Positions 1 to 7,165 are shown, counted from the stretch's first letter. The stretch: 11,568 nt of DNA from a bacterium (GCA_021814805.1 JAKAHT010000013.1:1-11568); one strand, 5' to 3'. Program-made: numbers and translations. The notes: a model not told the origin generated them from the letters alone.

Positions 1-26
1 AAAAGGCGCGGGATTTGTTATTATGA

Positions 27-449
27 ATGTATATGAGCCTGAAAAAAGGGCAGATAGCGCTACCGTTCGTGCTTCTCGTGAGTGGTATAATTATTGAAAT
101 AGTAGTTGCTGGTTCGCTTACTTCTTACTTTGCGAGCGGCAGCGGATTCGGAGAAAGACTTCAAGTGCGAGCATCGGAAGCGGCTTATTCTGGAATAAAC
201 GACGCTTTGATGCAAATTTCCAAAAACAAAGATTTCGGCAGTTCCAACCCAAGTTATGGTTTAAGCGTGGGAAGCGACAGCGCTACGGTGACTTTTTCAA
301 GTGTGCTTGCAAACGGTTATTACACTTACACCATAACTTCGCTCGGCATAGCCGGGACAAGGCAGGATAAAGTGGTAGCCAAAGTGGTTGTTGATTATGT
401 GACCGGCAGTCTGGAGCTCGAATCTTTGAATGAAATAGCAGTTCAATAA
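27..449 (+). CDS. Type IV pilus PilX-like / pseudopilin-like small protein
   Basis: This is a 140-residue protein with a short basic leader (KKG at residues 6-8), a long hydrophobic helix at about residues 10-34, then a soluble, Ser/Thr/Val-rich domain. The pattern KKG-Q followed by a hydrophobic helix and an RASEAAYSGI stretch at about residues 48-57 resembles the N-terminal region of PilX-type minor pilins. The glutamate at mature position 5 that is typical of major pilins is absent. It would sit in the inner membrane or be incorporated into, or prime, a type IV pilus. It lies 7 nt upstream of the PilM/PilN fusion, which supports a pilus role. The start is uncertain. ATG at 27 directly follows an upstream TGA (24-26), and an in-frame ATG at 33 is equally possible. 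Neither has a Shine-Dalgarno. The pilus assignment is fairly likely; the exact subfamily is not resolved. Confidence 0.7.
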   Translation: MYMSLKKGQIALPFVLLVSGIIIEIVVAGSLTSYFASGSGFGERLQVRASEAAYSGINDALMQISKNKDFGSSNPSYGLSVGSDSATVTFSSVLANGYYTYTITSLGIAGTRQDKVVAKVVVDYVTGSLELESLNEIAVQ

Positions 450-456
450 AACACAA

Positions 457-1959
457 ATGGGAAAATTTTTTAAAAAAATAGTAAACATAATAGAAAAATT
501 AAGCTCCAAGCCCAGGATTGACGGTCTCGAGATAACCGGCGCAGCCGTAAAGTATTCAATTATGGAAGGAGGGGATGTCAGGACTTCGGCGGTTAAGCTT
601 TCTCCTGGAATAATCTCGAGTGGTAAGCTTGCCGACCGGGAACATTTTGTTGAGGCTTTGGCTGCATTAAAATCACAAATTTCTCCAGAAAAGAAAGACA
701 AAGTTTTCAGAGTGAACGTGGTTTTGCCGACACCTCTTGTATTTACGCAGAGTTTTTCAGTGCCCAACCTAAACCCCGAAGAAATAGGAGAATCGGTTAA
801 CTTGAACTTAGAAATGATATCTCCGATACCGAAGGATGAGGCCAATATGAGTGCTCAAATAATATCGGAACACGATTTGGATTATGAATTCTTCGGTGCT
901 TTTGCGGAGAAAAAAGAAGTTGGGGCTTACCAAGCAGCTCTTATTGAAGCCGGCTTTATTCCAGTTTCTTTTGAATTCCAAGCTGTGGCTATAAGCCGGT
1001 TCATGAAAAAAACCTCCATTATCTCCAAAAAATTGGTTTTGGTTTTTGAGGTTTCTCCAGACGGTTTGGAACTTTTCATATTGATAAACGGTAATATTTA
1101 TTTCAGCTATTTCAGATCTTGGCAGTCCGTCCAGGGGACCTTGCCTTCCATACCCCGCGATGTTTTCGACGGAGCGGTGGTCGAAGAAATAAGAAAGGTT
1201 TTAAATTTCACCTCCGGCAAGTTCGGAATTTCTCCCGATTCCATTCTTATCTTGGCTCCCGGCTTTGAGAACGAGATAGAAAACGTTGTGAAAGAAAATT
1301 TCAGTCTGAAGACTGGCAGAATCATATCTTCCCAAATAAAAGCCAATCCGGTTTTCTATTCCGTTGTCGGAGCCGCCATGAGGTGGCAGAGCGACGAGGA
1401 TAACAAGAATCTTTTATCCATTAATTTGGGAGGGGAAGATCTTTCGAAAGCTATTTATGACGAGCAAATACTGAATTTCGTTTCTTTATGGCGTGGGATA
1501 CTCGGGAGTGTCTTGGCTCTGCTCCTTATTGCCTATATTGCCGGCGCTCTCTTTGTCGTCAGCCAATATAAGATTGCCACGGCCAATCTTTCCGATTTTA
1601 AACCGCCGCTCGATACGGCTAAATTGGCCGATTTAGAAAGCAAATCAGCAGCCTTCAACTCGATGATTCAGGAAATAAATAATGTAAGAGGGGCCAGTCA
1701 GGATTTTTATACTCCAATAAAACACTTATCTGATCTTTCTGCTGCCGACCATATAACCATACAGTCGATAGATATAAATTCCATTTCTTCGCCGGTAAAT
1801 ATATCTGCTTCCGCCCCCAATTATGATACGGTTTTGAGTTTCAAAAACGCCCTTTCATCCGACAGCCAATTTTCGAATGTAAACCTGCCTTTGACCCAAA
1901 TAGTAACTCAAAACAATAACTCAGTCAGTTTTGATATCTCTTTCAATATAGTCCAATAA
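457..1959 (+). CDS. PilM-PilN fusion, type IV pilus inner-membrane assembly protein (GspL-like layout)
   Basis: This 500-residue protein has two parts. Residues about 18-335 resemble the cytoplasmic actin-like PilM domain: an IDGLEITGAAVK start at 21-32, a middle LVFEVSPDGLELFILINGNI region at the second phosphate-loop position (about 194-214), and a GAAMRW segment near the domain end. A single membrane helix follows at about 347-369, starting just after W345. Then comes a PilN-like extracytoplasmic part of about 130 residues with a coiled-coil-prone start. In Pseudomonas and Thermus PilM and PilN are separate and bind each other; here they are covalently joined, as in GspL of type II secretion. 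The phosphate loops are degenerate (E198 and no DxG in the second), so nucleotide binding may be weak. It would link the cytoplasmic pilus machinery to the envelope. It follows the pilin-like gene and ends 9 nt before the convergent pth stop, with no visible terminator. Confidence 0.8.
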   Translation: MGKFFKKIVNIIEKLSSKPRIDGLEITGAAVKYSIMEGGDVRTSAVKLSPGIISSGKLADREHFVEALAALKSQISPEKKDKVFRVNVVLPTPLVFTQSFSVPNLNPEEIGESVNLNLEMISPIPKDEANMSAQIISEHDLDYEFFGAFAEKKEVGAYQAALIEAGFIPVSFEFQAVAISRFMKKTSIISKKLVLVFEVSPDGLELFILINGNIYFSYFRSWQSVQGTLPSIPRDVFDGAVVEEIRKVLNFTSGKFGISPDSILILAPGFENEIENVVKENFSLKTGRIISSQIKANPVFYSVVGAAMRWQSDEDNKNLLSINLGGEDLSKAIYDEQILNFVSLWRGILGSVLALLLIAYIAGALFVVSQYKIATANLSDFKPPLDTAKLADLESKSAAFNSMIQEINNVRGASQDFYTPIKHLSDLSAADHITIQSIDINSISSPVNISASAPNYDTVLSFKNALSSDSQFSNVNLPLTQIVTQNNNSVSFDISFNIVQ

Positions 1960-1968
1960 GACAAGGGC

Positions 1969-2502
1969 TTATATTTCCAAATCCTCTTTGATGGAAGAAA
2001 AGCATTTTTCAAGTTCTTTTTGTTTGGTCGAAGTTATTTTTTTAAGGACAAAATCGCCGGCTTTCTTGCGAGGGATGCCGTTCACGCTTTCTCTTATGCC
2101 TATCCTTACCCGCCAAAATTCTTTTGATTTGATATTCGAAATTACGGAAGAAACGCCTTTGTGTCCAGCCGCTCCTTTGTTGAACTGTATTTTATACTCA
2201 CCGAGCGTAAGATCGGAATCGTCATGGGCCAGAATTATTTCTTCCGGTCCGACGTTGAAATAGTGAAGCATTTTAGAAACCGACCGGCCGGAGTCGTTCA
2301 TGAAGCTTTTTGTTTTAGCGAGGATAATCTTTTCGTATTTGAAATAAAAAAATGAATCCGTTTCTTTCCAAATACTTTCGTTGCCTGAAAGAAATTCCAC
2401 AAATTTGAATCCGGCGTTGTGGAAAGTGTTGGCGTATTCTTCTCCGGGATTGCCGAGTCCGGCAATGAGTTTAATCTGAGGTTTGGTTTGCAATTTAGGC
2501 AT
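1969..2502 (-). CDS. pth: Peptidyl-tRNA hydrolase (Pth, bacterial type)
   Basis: This 177-residue cytoplasmic enzyme cleaves the ester bond of peptidyl-tRNAs that have dropped off the ribosome and so recycles tRNA. The Pth signatures are clear: GLGNPG at 15-20, the catalytic histidine H28 in TFHNAG, SFMNDSG at 66-72, HDDSDLTLG at 93-101 (D94 matching the catalytic aspartate), GAAGHKG at 110-116 and a WRVRIGIR strand near 130. Two usual residues differ: the Arg of TRHN is Phe27, and the Asn of GHNG is Lys115. The length is slightly short for the family (about 185-195). It is the only minus-strand protein gene in the first 10 kb, convergent with the pilus gene and divergent from lepB. Its likely promoter lies inside the 5' end of lepB (TATAAT at 2528-2523). 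The start ATG (2502-2500) has no Shine-Dalgarno. Confidence 0.95.
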   Translation of the reverse strand: MPKLQTKPQIKLIAGLGNPGEEYANTFHNAGFKFVEFLSGNESIWKETDSFFYFKYEKIILAKTKSFMNDSGRSVSKMLHYFNVGPEEIILAHDDSDLTLGEYKIQFNKGAAGHKGVSSVISNIKSKEFWRVRIGIRESVNGIPRKKAGDFVLKKITSTKQKELEKCFSSIKEDLEI

Positions 2503-2513
2503 TACTTTAATAG

Positions 2514-2519
2514 TATAAT
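2514..2519 (+). promoter_or_regulatory. Candidate -10 box for lepB operon (TATAAT)
   Basis: A perfect TATAAT ends 10 nt before the lepB ATG (2530). Transcription would therefore start at about 2526 and leave almost no 5' leader. No Shine-Dalgarno is present. No convincing -35 hexamer sits at 16-18 bp; a TTGCAA at 2488-2493 is 20 bp away. The site is inferred from sequence only. Confidence 0.45.
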
Positions 2520-2522
2520 ATG

Positions 2523-2551
2523 ATTATAAATGAAGAAGATATTTTGGTCAT
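2523..2551 (-). promoter_or_regulatory. Candidate pth promoter
   Basis: On the minus strand, ATGACC (2551-2546) is followed by a 17-bp spacer and a perfect TATAAT (2528-2523). This predicts a start near 2516 and a leader of about 14 nt before the pth ATG. The -35 half lies within the first codons of lepB, and the -10 box is only 3 bp from the lepB -10 box on the other strand, so the two promoters could interfere. Confidence 0.45.
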
Positions 2552-3090
2552 TGCTCGAAATGCTCGAGACGGTTGCCATAGCCGTGGCAGCCGTTATTTT
2601 AGTAAGAACTTTCGTGGCTCAGCCTTTTCTCGTCTCGGGATCGAGCATGGAGCCGACGTTTATGAACGGCGATTACCTCTTGGTTGACGAGCTAACCTAC
2701 CACTTGAGACAGCCGGAAAGGGGGGAAGTAATAGTTTTAAAATATCCCAAAGACCCCAGTTCTTATTTCATAAAAAGAATAATAGGTCTTCCTGGTGAAA
2801 CGGTGATTATAAAGAACGGCATCGTATCAATCTTGGATAACGGAAAAAATTTGGTTTTGAACGAACCTTATGTCGATCAAAAAATGGCTACCACTAATTT
2901 CGAAGAAACTCTGGGACCCAATGAATATTTCGTTATGGGTGATAACAGAAATTTCAGTTATGATTCGAGGAGTTGGGGGCCGGTTCCTTCGAATGACGTC
3001 GTGGGAATGGTAAGGCTCCGACTTTGGCCTCTTCAGACAGCTATGGCTTTCGGCGCGCCTAATTACAGTACAAGTACACTTAAACAATAA
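2530..3090 (+). CDS. lepB: Signal peptidase I
   Basis: This 186-residue membrane-anchored serine protease removes signal peptides from exported proteins. One N-terminal membrane helix (about 12-30) precedes the catalytic motif SGSSMEPT, with nucleophile S39. The general-base lysine K82 lies in FIKRIIGLPGE, and the box E motif GDNRNFSYDSRSWGPV spans 137-152. This is the S26A fold at a length typical of Gram-positive-like short LepB proteins. The active site faces the outside of the cytoplasmic membrane. It is the first gene of the 2530-8422 operon. Its TAA is followed directly by the hisS ATG, so translation of the two is probably coupled. The start is the first in-frame ATG after the divergent promoter region. 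Confidence 0.96.
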   Translation: MKKIFWSLLEMLETVAIAVAAVILVRTFVAQPFLVSGSSMEPTFMNGDYLLVDELTYHLRQPERGEVIVLKYPKDPSSYFIKRIIGLPGETVIIKNGIVSILDNGKNLVLNEPYVDQKMATTNFEETLGPNEYFVMGDNRNFSYDSRSWGPVPSNDVVGMVRLRLWPLQTAMAFGAPNYSTSTLKQ

Positions 3091-4374
3091 ATGAAGAACA
3101 AACAAAAAAATCAGCAGATATCTTTGGGCGTGGAAGCTATGCCGGACGTCGTTCCCAAGGATCAAGTTTATTGGAGACAAATGCTCGAGACCGGTCGGGC
3201 CATAAGCGAACTTCATGATTTTTATTTCATAGATCCGTCTGTGATAGAAAAATACGAAACGTTCGAGAATTCTTTCGGCGCCGACAAGGAGGTTTTGGAG
3301 GATAAAATTTTTTCCTTAAAAGTCGGCCGGGTTAAATCGGCTCTGAGATTCAGTTTTCGTGAATCTGTTTTAAGGAACTTCATCGATCACAAGCTGGCTT
3401 ATTTTGCTTATCCGCTCAAGGTTTTCCATTTCGGTCCGGTTTTTAGAGATATCAAGCCGGATGAATATTTTTTCAAGGAATTCCATCAATTAGGTTTCCA
3501 GGTGGTGGGCGATGCCGACCCCATATACGACGGGGAAGTGATAATAGCCCTTTATGATTTCTTCAAAAGCCTCAAGCTTAACAAGTTAACTCTTAAAATA
3601 GGAAGTTCCGGCTGTCATGTTTGCCGGAATACCTTCAAACAGAAGTTCCAAAATTATTACCGGAATAAAATAAAGGATGTTTGCCGCGAGTGTGCTAAAA
3701 ATTACGAGATAAATCCTTTTCTTCTTCTTTCCTGTGAAAAAGATGGTTGTCGGGCTCTAAGGGAAGAAAGCCCCATCATCTTCGACTATCTTTGCACGAG
3801 TTGCAATAATCACCTGAAATCGGTTTTGGAACTCGTTGAAGACAACGGCATATCGTACGAGCCGGATTCGAGGCTTGTTTCGACGAGCGAGCTAAACAAT
3901 AGAACCATCTTTGAATTTACGGTCCCGGAAATACCCCATCCTCTGGCTTTTGGTTGCCGCTATGACTATGTTTCCGAAGCCGTTTTCAAGAGATCAATTG
4001 CCGCTGTGGGCGGTAGTCTCGGCATAGAAAGAACGATAGAAGCAATGAAACGCCAGAACGTCGATCCGAGGTTTAAGGCCAAGCCGAAGGTTTTCTTCCT
4101 TGTGATAGGAGATCAGGCCAAAAAGGGAGCCTTGAAACTAATGAACAAACTGAGGCTTTCCGGCGTGGCTGTGGTAGAAATGGTCGGCAAAAAAACACTG
4201 AAAGCTCAAATTAAAACCGCCGAAAAAATGGGCATCAAGCTAGCCCTGCTTCTGGGTCAAAAGGAAGTTTTTGACGGCACCATAATACTTAGGGATATGA
4301 CTTCCGGCGTCCAGGAAACCATCTTGGTGGATAAGCTTGTGGAGGAAGTTAAAAAGAGGTTAAATAACGAATAG
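3091..4374 (+). CDS. hisS: Divergent histidyl-tRNA synthetase-like protein
   Basis: This 427-residue protein has class II HisRS layout: an N-terminal catalytic core with motif 2 FGPVFRDIKP (114-123) and EFHQLG (130-135), a cysteine-rich insertion (about 175-240), a RYD segment at 290-292, motif 3 GGSLGIER (307-314), and a C-terminal anticodon-binding domain (about 330-427, with LGQKE and TSGVQE). HisRS charges tRNA-His with histidine in the cytoplasm. Several signature positions are changed. The LRPEGT motif reads LRFSFR (85-90). The RGLDYY motif reads STSELN (264-269), so the catalytic Arg (Arg259 in E. coli) aligns with Ser264. The Glu of the motif-2 strand (E. coli Glu131) is Gln137. Eight cysteines form four pairs (175/178, 198/201, 215/220, 235/238) that could bind zinc. 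The frame is intact and the gene sits in an essential-looking operon, so it is probably functional. Whether it is the cell's only HisRS or a paralogue cannot be decided from this window. Confidence 0.8.
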   Translation: MKNKQKNQQISLGVEAMPDVVPKDQVYWRQMLETGRAISELHDFYFIDPSVIEKYETFENSFGADKEVLEDKIFSLKVGRVKSALRFSFRESVLRNFIDHKLAYFAYPLKVFHFGPVFRDIKPDEYFFKEFHQLGFQVVGDADPIYDGEVIIALYDFFKSLKLNKLTLKIGSSGCHVCRNTFKQKFQNYYRNKIKDVCRECAKNYEINPFLLLSCEKDGCRALREESPIIFDYLCTSCNNHLKSVLELVEDNGISYEPDSRLVSTSELNNRTIFEFTVPEIPHPLAFGCRYDYVSEAVFKRSIAAVGGSLGIERTIEAMKRQNVDPRFKAKPKVFFLVIGDQAKKGALKLMNKLRLSGVAVVEMVGKKTLKAQIKTAEKMGIKLALLLGQKEVFDGTIILRDMTSGVQETILVDKLVEEVKKRLNNE

Positions 4375-4392
4375 TTACGGACAATATTAACC

Positions 4393-4398
4393 TATAAA
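4393..4398 (+). promoter_or_regulatory. Possible internal -10 box before HIT gene (TATAAA)
   Basis: TATAAA ends 7 nt before the HIT ATG (4406), within the only intergenic gap of about 30 nt between hisS and HIT. It would give a leaderless internal transcript. No -35 is visible, and A/T-rich spacers produce such matches by chance. Confidence 0.2.
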
Positions 4399-4405
4399 GA
4401 AACCA

Positions 4406-4816
4406 ATGGATTGTTTATTTTGTAAAATAGCCAAAAAAGAAATCCCCGCTTCGGTGGTCTACGAAGATGACTATGCTTTGGGTGTTTTGGACGTCAATCC
4501 GAGGGCTCCCGGCCACACAATGATAATACCCAAATCCCATGCTGAGAATATACTCGATCTCAATGACTTGTCTGTCGGTCCAGTTTTTGAAGCGGTGAAA
4601 AAAATGACCGATACGCTGAAAAAAGCCTTCTCTCCGGACGGTTTTACTATAGGTATAAATCACGGCAGAGTTTCCGGCCAATCAATCGATCATTTGCATA
4701 TCCACATAATACCGAGATGGTCGAGCGACGGAGGAGGTTCGGTTCACGGCGTGGTTAATAATCCGCCTAAGGAATCGTTGGATGAGATAAAAGAAAAAAT
4801 TCTAAGCGTGAAATAA
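4406..4816 (+). CDS. HIT family (HINT-like) nucleotide hydrolase
   Basis: This 136-residue cytoplasmic histidine-triad protein has zinc-site cysteines C3 and C6 at the N-terminus (CLFC), a conserved PRAPGHTMIIPKSH segment at about 32-45, and the triad HLHIHIIPR at 96-104. H98 is the expected nucleophile. HINT-type enzymes hydrolyse nucleoside phosphoramidates, including aminoacyl-adenylate adducts that aminoacyl-tRNA synthetases can leave behind. Its place directly after the HisRS-like gene fits that role, but this is inference. The length is typical. The gap to hisS is 31 nt and to rpsU 26 nt. The exact substrate cannot be read from sequence. Confidence 0.93.
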   Translation: MDCLFCKIAKKEIPASVVYEDDYALGVLDVNPRAPGHTMIIPKSHAENILDLNDLSVGPVFEAVKKMTDTLKKAFSPDGFTIGINHGRVSGQSIDHLHIHIIPRWSSDGGGSVHGVVNNPPKESLDEIKEKILSVK

Positions 4817-4842
4817 ACGGTCGTAAACAACAAAAAAATAAA

Positions 4843-5058
4843 ATGGAAATAAGAAAAAGAAAAAACGAGAGTGTGGGAACATTCCTTTATCGTTTCAGCA
4901 AAAGGGTGCAGCAAAGCGGAGTTTTAAAGGAAGTAAAAAAGAGAAGGTTCTCCAGCCGGCCTCAAAATAAAATAAAAAGAAGATCCTCGGCGATATATAA
5001 AGCCAAAAAAGCTAAAGAGGTCAAAAAAATGAGAAAGCTTGGTTACAACAGTAAATAA
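4843..5058 (+). CDS. rpsU: Small ribosomal subunit protein bS21
   Basis: This 71-residue, very basic protein has the bS21 pattern: a strand beginning RKRKNESVGTFLYRFSKRV (4-22), the SGVLKEVKKRRF segment (about 25-36), and a Lys/Arg-rich C-terminal helix. bS21 binds the 30S platform near the 3' end of 16S rRNA, next to the anti-Shine-Dalgarno, and helps mRNA engagement. That is notable because the genes here lack clear Shine-Dalgarno sites. It lies 26 nt after HIT, and its TAA directly abuts the yqeY ATG, a neighbour pairing common in bacteria. The upstream spacer is A-rich with no Shine-Dalgarno. Confidence 0.93.
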   Translation: MEIRKRKNESVGTFLYRFSKRVQQSGVLKEVKKRRFSSRPQNKIKRRSSAIYKAKKAKEVKKMRKLGYNSK

Positions 5059-5520
5059 ATGGACTTGAAAGAAAAAATCGAAAAAGATCTGAAAGAAGCC
5101 TTGAAGTCCAAGGACGAGTTCAAGGTCGGAGCTTTGCGGTTTTTGCTTTCAAGTATTAAAAACAAAGAAATAGAAAAAAGAGGCAAGGGGGAAGGAGAAG
5201 TTTTATCCGAAAAAGAATTGGAAGATCTTTTAAGAAAGGAAGCTAAAAAAAGAAAAGAGTCCTTTGATGTGTTTTCGAATAACGGTCGTGGAGACCTAGC
5301 TTCCAGAGAAGAAGGGGAACTTAAAATATTGGAAGAATATCTGCCTCCCTCCATGTCGGATGAAGAAATTTTGAAAATAGTTAACGAAGTTGTGGCCGAA
5401 CTTCAGCCGGCCAGCCGGAAAGATTTCGGCCGGGTTATGGGAGAGGTGATAAAAAGAACCGGCGGTTTTTCCGACGCATCTAAGGTGAGCGAGATGGTTA
5501 AAAGCAAAATTCCAAATTAA
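5059..5520 (+). CDS. yqeY: GatB/YqeY domain protein
   Basis: This 153-residue cytoplasmic protein of the YqeY family is related to the tail domain of the GatB amidotransferase subunit. Visible family features are the N-terminal helix with LKSKDEFKVGALRFLLSSIKN (about 15-35), a charged helix with an LLRKEAKKRKES core (about 57-68), the EEYLPPSMSDEEI segment (about 94-106), and the DFGRVMGEVIKRTGG end (about 125-139). The role is not settled; the family is thought to bind tRNA or act near translation, which agrees with rpsU immediately upstream (stop-to-start, no gap). The length matches the family (about 150). The ORF is rich in Lys and Glu and probably wholly helical. Confidence 0.92.
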   Translation: MDLKEKIEKDLKEALKSKDEFKVGALRFLLSSIKNKEIEKRGKGEGEVLSEKELEDLLRKEAKKRKESFDVFSNNGRGDLASREEGELKILEEYLPPSMSDEEILKIVNEVVAELQPASRKDFGRVMGEVIKRTGGFSDASKVSEMVKSKIPN

Positions 5521-5533
5521 CAAGAAACCGGCA

Positions 5534-5959
5534 ATGAACAGGATATCGGTCTTTTCCGAGGAAAAAAGATTCGGCAAGTTTGAAAGGGCTTTGAAGAAAA
5601 CAGCCCTTCTTTCTTTTAAAGATTTAAAAAAGGATCATCTCGCGGTGGAGATATTTTTGATTTCCGATCTAAAGATGAAGAAATTGAACTGTAAATTCAG
5701 GAATAAAAATAAGACGACTAATATTTTAAGCTTCGAAGTTCCCTCGGGAATGCCGAGGCCTGATCTCGGGGATTCCAAATTTATCGGTGAAATATTTTTA
5801 GCACCGGACCATGTGGAGGAAAAAAAAGAAGAGCTCGGATTTTTACTCGTCCACGGTATTCTTCATCTTTTGGGATATACCCATTCAAGCGAAAGAAATG
5901 CTATAATGATGAATAAATTAGAGCATAAAATCTGGAATAAAATATGCCAAAAATCTTAA
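5534..5959 (+). CDS. ybeY: Endoribonuclease YbeY (rRNA maturation / quality control)
   Basis: This 141-residue zinc-dependent RNase is involved in 16S rRNA 3' end maturation and ribosome quality control in the cytoplasm. The zinc motif HGILHLLGYTH spans 107-117, with ligands H107, H111 and H117 in the H-x3-H-x5-H spacing. The conserved LNCKFRNKNKTTNILSFEVP segment (about 51-70) carries the arginine expected in the active site. One small oddity is GYTH where GYDH is usual. The start at 5534 lies 13 nt after the yqeY stop. The last 16 nt overlap the ftsA start (5944), which suggests coupled translation. It is not beside phoH/ybeZ, its usual partner. Confidence 0.93.
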   Translation: MNRISVFSEEKRFGKFERALKKTALLSFKDLKKDHLAVEIFLISDLKMKKLNCKFRNKNKTTNILSFEVPSGMPRPDLGDSKFIGEIFLAPDHVEEKKEELGFLLVHGILHLLGYTHSSERNAIMMNKLEHKIWNKICQKS

Positions 5960-7161
5960 CCAGCCTCGATTTAGGATCTTCTCAGTTCAAAGGCATCATA
6001 GCTGAACAAAAAAAAGACGGATTATTTTCCGTGATTTCTGTTTTTAAAAAGCCTTCTGCCGGTTTCAGAAAAGGCGTCTTGGTTGATTTCGAAGAAGCAG
6101 CCGATTCTCTGGGGGAACTCATAGAAGATATAAAAAAAGTTTCCAAGAAAGCCACGGAGAACATTTTCATCAACGTCCAAAGCGAGCATGTGAAGCCGAG
6201 GCCCTCGAGGGGAGCAGTGGCCATATCGAATGTGGCGAGAGAAATAAAAGGGGAAGATATTGAGAAAGTTAATCAACTTTCCTTAGCTTTTAAAGCCAGT
6301 CCGAATTCTTTCGTTTTGCACAATATAACCAAGGAATATATCGTGGATGACATTGGAGACATTTTGGATCCTTTAGGCATGCCCGGCAACAGATTGGAGG
6401 TTGAAACGCTCATAATAGAAGGAGTTTCTTCCCAGATAAATCCTTTGATAAAACTTTTCGATTCGGTCGGCGCTTCGATCGGCGGGCTGGTTTTCAATCC
6501 TTTAGCTGCCTCGGAAGCAGTTCTTTCTAAGAAGCAGAAAAATTTGGGGGTGATGCTCATCGACTTCGGTTCCGGAACCACCAACATCGCCGTATTTGAA
6601 GAAGGGAAAATACTTCACGCGAAAACCATACCCATAGGCTCTTCCTATATTACGAACGATATAGCCATAGGTCTCAAAATTTCCGTCGAGTTGGCTGAGA
6701 AATTGAAGTTGAGTTACAGTTCCGCGGTGGCCTCCGGAGTGGGGAGAAGAGATGTGATAAAGCTGTCGGATATAGACGGCAAAAGTGAAGGAGAAATTTC
6801 CAGGAAATTCCTCTCGGAGATAATAGAAGTGAGAGTTGCAGAAATATTGGATTTAATAAATAATGAGGTCAAAGCTATAGGGCGAAGCGTTCAACTCCCG
6901 GGAGGAGTGGTAGCGACCGGCGGCGGAGTCAAGCTTTACAAAATGGATGACATTTTGAGGGAAGAAATGAAACTGCCGGCCCAAGTCGGATTTCCAAATT
7001 TAAACCGGTTTGAGATATTGAATCCGGCTCATAAGGAAATGATCGACGATCCTGAATTTTCGGTGGCTGTCGGCTTGATGCAAAAATCGGGGGAAGAAAC
7101 GGGTAAGCCCGCAATAAAAATAAGGTCAATTAAAGATTTTCTAAGGAATCTCCTTCCTTAA
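5944..7161 (+). CDS. ftsA: Cell division protein FtsA
   Basis: This 405-residue actin-like protein tethers FtsZ filaments to the inner membrane at the division site. The ATP-site motifs are visible: LDLGSSQFKG (8-17), IDFGSGTTNIAVF (206-218) and ATGGGVKL (324-331). The 1C/SHS2 domain lies at about 80-165 and includes DPLGMPGNRLEVE. The C-terminus ends in a short amphipathic helix (SIKDFLRNLLP, 395-405) that matches the FtsA membrane-targeting element. The gene overlaps ybeY by 16 nt and ends 4 nt before ftsZ. The ATG at 5944 puts the first phosphate loop nine residues in, as expected for the family. No Shine-Dalgarno is seen. Confidence 0.96.
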   Translation: MPKILTSLDLGSSQFKGIIAEQKKDGLFSVISVFKKPSAGFRKGVLVDFEEAADSLGELIEDIKKVSKKATENIFINVQSEHVKPRPSRGAVAISNVAREIKGEDIEKVNQLSLAFKASPNSFVLHNITKEYIVDDIGDILDPLGMPGNRLEVETLIIEGVSSQINPLIKLFDSVGASIGGLVFNPLAASEAVLSKKQKNLGVMLIDFGSGTTNIAVFEEGKILHAKTIPIGSSYITNDIAIGLKISVELAEKLKLSYSSAVASGVGRRDVIKLSDIDGKSEGEISRKFLSEIIEVRVAEILDLINNEVKAIGRSVQLPGGVVATGGGVKLYKMDDILREEMKLPAQVGFPNLNRFEILNPAHKEMIDDPEFSVAVGLMQKSGEETGKPAIKIRSIKDFLRNLLP

Positions 7162-7165
7162 CCAT

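Noticed and set aside
297..845. Minus-strand ORF of 182 residues opposite the pilus genes
   Set aside because: It is antisense to two well-supported genes, with no family-like motif and no start signal.
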